Shown here: piece by piece, positions 58,520 through 64,000 of the stretch | Numbering within the stretch: the first letter of the stretch is position 1 | Layout of the letters: each line of letters starts with the position of its first letter | Assembly (NCBI GenBank): GCA_022496805.1 | Contig: CM040086.1 | Location: 12,402,501-12,466,500, forward strand | Reading direction: 5' to 3' | Source: Pohlia nutans | Taxonomy: Eukaryota > Streptophyta > Bryopsida > Bryales > Mniaceae | DNA length: 64,000 nucleotides | The notes under the pieces: model-generated | Told to the model about the DNA's origin: nothing | What the model saw: only the letters and a program-made list of their open reading frames with translations | Database searches by the model: none | Translations under genes and position numbers: made by a program

Positions 58520-60878
58520 TCTCGAAGCTCATCTACCTATAGCATGCCCCCTATTCTTACAGATCACTAACCACTCGCTTGCTGACTCTGCAGATGTATG
58601 GCTTGCACTACTACGGGATCGCCAGCAATGTGGGATTACACAAACTCAAATCCCTGGCGCGAAAGGCCAAGTCCCTGGACATGAAGGACTTCCTGTTCGG
58701 AAATTCCCCGTACATGGGGAATTACATCAAGCCCATTACAGCGGCAATTCTGCGCTCCAGCGACGAGGAGTCATCACCCCCTCTTGCACGTTCCAGTGAT
58801 GCAGGACTCCAACAGATAGAGGACGTCAATGCGGAGCTGGACCTTGACGATGAGGACCGTGATCGGGCGGATCTTGAGCGCAACGAGGAAGACAAGGACG
58901 ACTATGGGAAGTTCGACGAGTACGGGACTCATCTTCCTGGCGGACGTAGCGAGGAGGAAGATGATGGAGAAGATGAGGACGGATCGTCTAGCGATGGAGC
59001 TTCCGACAAGGATGACGATCCCGACTTCACGACGGAGAAGCCTCGAGCGGCAAGGAAACGGACTCCCCAGAGACCTAGAGCCGTAGAAGGTCGATCGGCC
59101 CATAGTTCTCCTGCCCCGGATCCTCGAGTCGAGGATACTCGCGCCATGGATTCTCCTCCTGCTCCTCCTGCTCCTGAGCAATCCGAAGAAGCAGCGCCAC
59201 CGAGCTGTTCTGGTCCTTCTCCCCCAAAGCGGAGTCGGGACAAGGGAAAGGCGATCGCTGACGACTTTGCTTCCGCTGCTTATATAGAGCTCAGCGATTC
59301 CGACGACGATCAGCCAGCACCCTCTGCTTCAGTTGCAAAAGTTGTCTCAGAGCCGAGCGCTCGCCCTGCGCTGTCGTCCACCAGTGAGATTGAACGCATC
59401 GAAGAGCAAATCGCGAAGCTCAAAGTAATGAAAGGCAACTCGACCTCTGTCGATGGCAAAGAGAACGACTGCGTTGCTTACGAGCTTTCCTGGTGGGAAG
59501 AGAAACTGGCAAGGAAGAAGCTGAAGAGGGAGAATGAGGAAGCCTTGATGAGAAAGGTTCAGGAGTTGGAGGCGGCTGAGGCAAAGCGTAAACTGCAGTA
59601 CGATGAAGTGCTCGCCAAAGCCAAGCAGGATGCAGAGGCCGAAGCCAAAGAGCAATTTATGGCAGAGTTGAGGGCCAAGTACTTGAATGACCTTAGGAGC
59701 TCCCAAACCGCGGGTTCTTCTACTCCGTCTGTTGGACCCTTGAATTTGGCGGTGAGCACCACCCCTGCTACTCAGGACTCGGCCCTCCACCTTTCCGCTT
59801 ATGATGCTCCTCGTGATCCTTGATCCGAGGATATGTCTTGCTCCTTGCCGGCTCCTGCTGCGGTTGCATCTGTTGCAGCGCGTCCTGCATCTCGGGATCC
59901 CGTTGGCAACGCTCCTCCTCGGGCTCAACTGAACGATCATCATGAAGAGATCCCCGCCCGTACCTCCCCGGTACACCACCATCCTCGAGTCGAGGATAAT
60001 TCTGGACATCCTCGAGTCGAGGATACTGCTGCGCCTCCTCCAAGTTCCAAGGGTGCCTCCCTCGCCTTGCCTCCTGAGGTCGAGACTCAATTGGATGTTG
60101 TGCGGTCGACTCCCCCGCCTGCCGATGGAGAAGTCGGCGGCTCTCCGCCACCTGCCTTTGATGAAGAGCTTGTAGACTACGAAGACGACGCTCCGCTGCT
60201 TCAGCCCAAGCCGGCACCGATTGTACCCGCCGTGGAGTTCGTCGACAGCGACTCACACAGTCTCCTAGATCAGGTACACTCCCCTGACCTTTCAAACCCT
60301 TATGAATATTTATGAGTCGCCGGGATGCCACTTGACGGAAGTAATTTACTACCTCCATCAATCTGTCATTGCCCGTATGCAGACTCTTATTTCTATTCAT
60401 TCTGGTTGACAGGAGGGAGTGCCTCGTCTGTGAATGTGTGGCGCTGTCGACCCGCCCCGTTGCGACAGCCTCCTGTAGGATAGTGTAGATTCACGGCTTC
60501 CGGATGTAGTTTTGTGATGTGTGCATAGTTGCCCATTGGGCGAGATTTTTTTACCGGATGATTGTATATTATATTCACTATGTAAATTAAATATATGAGG
60601 CGCTCATTTTTTGAATATCCTTGCCTAATGTCTTCTCATTTTCCATGTTTTTGTCCAGCCGACATTGCTTAAAAGTGTGCTCCGTCCGCTGCCCCTGAAA
60701 CCATCACATGTGGAGGGTGTCCTGCCCTCACTTAGTGGGATGAAATGCTTTGCCCCACTCTCTGGCTCCCCTGTCTCTGCTTCTGCGTTCAATCAGGTAA
60801 CTCCATTTGTTCTGTGTTTGCCTCGATGAGGTAGAGTCGCCGCGTAGCGGAGTCGCCGTGCCGCGGAGTGTATCGTCT

Positions 60879-61637
60879 ATAGGGTCCCTACCGCGGAAGA
60901 AGTGGTTGAATATTGTTTTCGACTTGAACGGCATTCTTTGCCAGTGCATCGATAGGTCCCAAATCCCAAAATCTTCGCGGGTCAACCATGTCGGAATGCA
61001 CCTCTTTTCGTCGTCGCATCCCACAGTAGTTGGCCCGAAGGCTGTCTACACTCGTCCCCGTCTGGCGGAGTTCCTCGCTATGGTCGCCGAGGTTGCCGAT
61101 CATGTCTTCGTCTGGAGCTCCATGAGGAGGTCCACTGTAGAGCTCATCGCGGGGTTCCTCTTCTATGGCGCCAAACAGCCCTACGAGATCATGGGGCAGG
61201 ATTTCTGCACTAAGGTTGAAATCTCATAGGAGCAGCACCTTAAGGATTTGTCTGGCACCAAGGAGATCTTCTTCAAGGACCTCGCTAAACGGGTGTTCTC
61301 CATTTCCAATGGGGCTGTTATCGACAAGGACAACACCCTCCTCATAGATGATTCCCCCGAGAAGAGTGTGTGCAATGAGGCGGGAAACGCAATTTTCTTA
61401 GAATCCTGGTCCCGTTCTAAAACTAGAGACGACTTCCTCATGGGGTCTCTCGCTCCTTGGCTTCGCCAGCTGCACTCCTCCTGTGCTCCGGGCCGGCTGC
61501 GTGCGTACGTGGAGGATAATCGGATTGGGCGTGGTCCGCTTGAACCGTCTGATCCTCTCTACGCCCACATCCGTCGTGGGCTCAATCAGTCCTTAGCCTT
61601 TTCCGGCCAATTTTACGACTTCCCGGGGATTCGTTAG
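60879..61637 (+). pseudogene. FCP1/NIF-type HAD phosphatase-like domain, one in-frame stop
   Basis: HAD-superfamily phosphatase fold of the FCP1/SCP (NIF) group: KKWLNIVFDLNGILCQ (motif I; DLNG replaces DxDxT, as in a plant subfamily), VYTRPRLAEFLAMV, HVFVWSSM (motif II position) and NTLLIDDSPEKSVCNEAGN (motif III/IV). A TAG at 61227-61229 splits the frame (KVEIS*EQHL); both sides are in the same frame and homologous to the family, so a CAG-to-TAG change is likely. It is preceded by exon 60659-60796 of gene C and a short intron, so it may be a C-terminal domain of gene C or a separate gene; the junction does not keep phase cleanly. The loss of the second Asp of DxDxT in this subfamily suggests binding rather than catalysis. 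Confidence 0.65.
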
Positions 61638-61897
61638 TTCAGGGTCGCCTTGTTTTGTAGGAGTGACATTGTCTAGGTCTTCGAATTGTAATTACATTTT
61701 GTATCATTAATTTTGTACGCCACCTTGTATAAATATAATGTGTAAATCGGAATCATGTAAATGCTCATTGCATGTGTTTGCCTTCTGTCGTGCTTGTCTC
61801 GATCTGGGACATAGATCCTTCATTCTAGGATGATGTGTTGGGCCACCGGCCGTTGCTTTTCATGCCTTCACCCCCCCTGATCATGTTCTTTCCTTAG

Positions 61898-62823
61898 GCG
61901 ACCGGTTTCACGGTGTACCGTACCCCCCCGAGCAGCTCCTCACAAGGAGTCTGCAGTCGGGATCGGGCGCATCATTTACCGGAGGATCCGAGTCTGCAGG
62001 AGGTAGCTGCGGCCCCTCCAAGTATTCAAGGCCCTACGTCCTCTGCTCGGCCACGGACGCTGCGTCTGCTGCAATGGACTACTCCAAGAAGAAGAATGAG
62101 GAGGATGGGGTCGTCAACAGCCCTCCCGATCGAGGTCCCGTCAGAACCCCCGTCAGGTCCCCTTCGCCGCTGAAGCGCTCTTCGCCAGTCCGATGTCGCT
62201 CTCTTTCGCCGACTCCGCGTACCGAGTCCACCCCCCAGAGGAAGTTGTATGTAGGCCCTGATGGTGGCGCTGGGGATCCTCGCCTCGATGATGACGAAGA
62301 TCCGCCGGTGCGTCCTCTTGCACCTGGACCAACTGTAAGCGGGCCGGCCCGCTCAGGTGGCAGTCGCAAGCGTCCGGCTCCTTTGCCTTCTTCGAAACCT
62401 GCTCAGTGTCCTCGGATCGAGGATAATTTGCGCCCGGCCCCTTTGCGTTCCTCGAAACCTGTTCAGTGTCCTCGAATCGAGGATAATTTGAGCCCGGCCC
62501 CTTTGCGTCCGCCGCGGAGTGGTGCATCTTCTGGCTCAGCTAGTCCGGTCCGGTCCGGTTCGGTCCCTGGTCGTCCAGTGCTGCGTGATGCTCGTCGGCC
62601 CGAGGACTCAAGATCGATGGGTGTCGGCTATCCGAACCTACGCTCCACCAACCGAGTGAAGGCTCCTCGGCCTACCCGATCACTCGAGGACTACGACATT
62701 CCGCCGCGCCGTGAAGGAGATTCTCGCTTGAGGGCTATCCTTCGAGGCCTGGCAGAGGTGAAAGCGTTGGAGGAAGCGTTGGAGGCTAAGAAGAATCGTC
62801 GTAGTGGAGGCAAGGATGGCTAG
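61898..62823 (+). CDS. Pro/Arg/Ser-rich exon with PRIEDN repeats (unit 3)
   Basis: An exon opens after ttctttccttag/ (61897) and stays open to the TAG at 62821. The encoded protein is low-complexity, rich in Pro, Arg and Ser (SPSPLKRSSPVRCRSLSP, RS-like), ending in a helical Glu/Lys segment (AEVKALEEALEAKKNRR). Two palindromes in the coding sequence (62408, 62468) encode CPRIEDN within a 60-bp tandem duplication. It is probably the last exon of gene C or of the HAD gene. Function is not recognised. Confidence 0.5.
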
Positions 62824-63639
62824 CTTAGGGGGTCATGTGTTCCCCGTAATAGTAGTACGTCACTTACTGTTGTGTCACTAACTCACTATAAATATTAGCT
62901 GTCCCCACAGAACCCCATAAACATTTGATACCCTGATAGCGTACGGTTGTTCTTGTGTACCACCGTATGTTGTTCTTGAAAACCTATATCACCAAGGGCA
63001 TATTCGAATATCTCATGTCTATAACTGTATCATCACCTACTAGTACTAGTCATACTTGTATACTCTAGGACGCATTATCTTCTAAACCTGTGTACATGAG
63101 CACGGTTCTGGAAATTCCCACGCTCCCATACATCAAATAATACGTTCGAACTTCCACAAAGCAGATGGCATCAGTGTGCTCTTCATACTTTTCACTTCAA
63201 TTGTGCTCAATGGAATGGGTTGGTGTATGGAAGTCTCAAAATGTGCAAGTTGTCTCATTTTAATGAGCATTAATTTCTTTTGTTTATCCATGATTGTAAT
63301 GAGCTCATAGTAACTACTAGTTCTTTTATTTCATTAATCAATCTATTTCGACCTTTCTTTATCTTTAGCTTCAACAACTATCCTTGAAAGGACGCCCGCA
63401 ATAGAGGGTTGGGAGTCTCAAAATGACCATTTTGTGTCATTTTAATGAATATTGCCTTTAATGAATAGAAAGCTCCACCGGTTTACCCGCTCGAAAAGGG
63501 TGGAAAGTGTAAACGATTCACGACACAATTCCCTGTTTCATGACTAACAACTGAAGCAAGCGGGATTAATTTTTCTTTTCCGAGCCTAACTTGATGCCTA
63601 CTGTTTGTACCGCGAATAAGTTGAATGCCAGCGCAACTG
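62824..63639. other. 3' flank, no gene seen
   Basis: AT-rich with no coding frame. Short repeats of tctcaaaatg..cattttaatga.. occur near 63232 and 63415; the latter matches 41094 in reverse complement and is probably the end of a small dispersed element. Confidence 0.45.
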
Positions 63640-63830
63640 GCGCATAGGCGATGGTTACAGAATATTCTCTCCACGGCAGCCAGGGCTCGGCTCCTATGTA
63701 TAGATCTCGATCATCAGGTACACTGGCGCAATGGCAATGGTTCCAGCGCTCGTCTCCCATATTCAGATCTTCGATCATCGGGTACACTGGCGCAATGGCG
63801 ATGGTTCCAGAATCATTCTAAAAGAAATGG
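63630..63830. repeat. Direct repeats (CACTGGCGCAATGGCRATGGTTCCAG)
   Basis: Three imperfect copies of about 75 bp share a core (ctggcgcaatggc.atggttccag) and gatc.tcgatcatc.ggtac. Non-coding. The remaining 63831-64000 shows no feature. Confidence 0.7.
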
Positions 63831-64000
63831 TACAGCGAGCACCGTGGCAATGCTGCCCTGCATGCATTGACTCACCGTTCTCGTGGAGAACCCCAGTCTC
63901 TAGGAGCCGGAAGATACTGACAGCTTTGAACAGTGCAGACGGTCTCCTCCCATTTCATGCAGATTTCAAGGACCGTTAGGCATTCACTCAGGCAATTGGA

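Larger units (their letters stand above)
55349..60796 (+). pseudogene. ParB-like / MTase-like gene C (unit 3), one premature stop
   Basis: Exons 55349-56770, 57020-58354, 58594-60273 and 60659-60796; all introns are GT-AG and phase 0. The N-terminal part (FVVN-like region and basic SR/RR linker, to 56120) is followed by a ParB/DGQHR-type domain: QVVCLTPVD and FMIIDGQHSITASKE (56471). Exon 2 has a helical middle and, near its end, a methylase-like arrangement: GIADLRDVP (57823, motif IV position) and PGENFFGVYTGAKCMLAAK joined to MYGLHYYGIA (motif I-like across the intron, as in genes A and B). Key catalytic residues are not conserved. Exon 3 is acidic, with YIELSDSDDD and a Glu/Lys coiled coil (59390-59690). 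A TGA at 59821-59823 interrupts one continuous frame inside a palindrome (P*SED instead of PRVED). Palindromes also lie in introns 1 and 2. Confidence 0.62.

Noticed and set aside
10207..61229. Stop codons as sites of U-to-C RNA editing or readthrough
   Set aside because: TAG/TGA back to CAG/CGA would fit, but such editing is known in plant organelles, not for nuclear transposons, and the stop at 4903 aligns with Trp, which it would not restore. Mutational decay is simpler.

Overview
This is eukaryotic nuclear DNA, most likely from a land plant. Genes are interrupted by GT-AG introns, intergenic DNA is AT-rich, and there are plant-type cytochrome P450 pieces, a plant-style heavy-metal-associated (HMA) gene, Mutator-like transposases and TTTAGGG-like telomeric sequence. 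Dense transposon relics and short hairpin elements fit a non-seed land plant (bryophyte or lycophyte grade), but the species cannot be fixed from the sequence. All family calls rest on motifs read by eye; no search was run.

The window is dominated by three large mobile-element units. Unit 1 (about 1.3-14.5 kb) has a Mutator-like (MULE) transposase on the minus strand and, divergently, a multi-exon gene on the plus strand. That gene encodes a basic N-terminus, a ParB/sulfiredoxin-like domain with a DGNHR motif, a helical middle and a DNA-methyltransferase-like C-terminus ('ParB-MTase A'). Unit 2 (about 20.4-34.2 kb) has the same layout inverted: ParB-MTase B on minus, MULE transposase 2 on plus. 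A and B share exon lengths (190 and 195 nt exons in both) and domain order but are strongly diverged, so they are two old lineages of one element type. Unit 3 (about 41.7-62.8 kb) has an unrelated probable transposase (DUF7869-like, minus) divergent from a third ParB-like plus MTase-like gene (C, plus), followed by an FCP1/NIF-type HAD domain and a Pro/Arg/Ser-rich exon.

Each unit carries its own short GC-rich palindrome, repeated many times and mainly in introns: GGTCGGGTCCGACC in unit 1, a CGGCCCCGAGGGCT hairpin in unit 2, and TATCCTCGACTCGAGGATA in unit 3. In units 1 and 2 the same or a closely related motif also lies in the transposase intron, which ties transposase and ParB-MTase into one element. 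The inferred model is a transposon family that encodes a ParB-methylase-like protein recognising its own dispersed palindromes (parS-like or self-marking sites). All copies are damaged, mostly by single stop codons explicable as C-to-T changes, as expected of methylated, silenced elements.

Between the units lie apparent host genes: an HMA-domain gene with a TATA box (36.1-39.3 kb), a RING-finger gene (40.4-40.9 kb), and a P450 whose 5' part (0.2-0.6 kb) and decayed 3' part (17.5-17.7 kb) flank unit 1. There are also many small non-autonomous elements: a Harbinger-like MITE, TTAA-flanked piggyBac-like MITEs, a 0.65 kb foldback, two long perfect hairpins, and a family marked by a CCACGGTTATAGG end.
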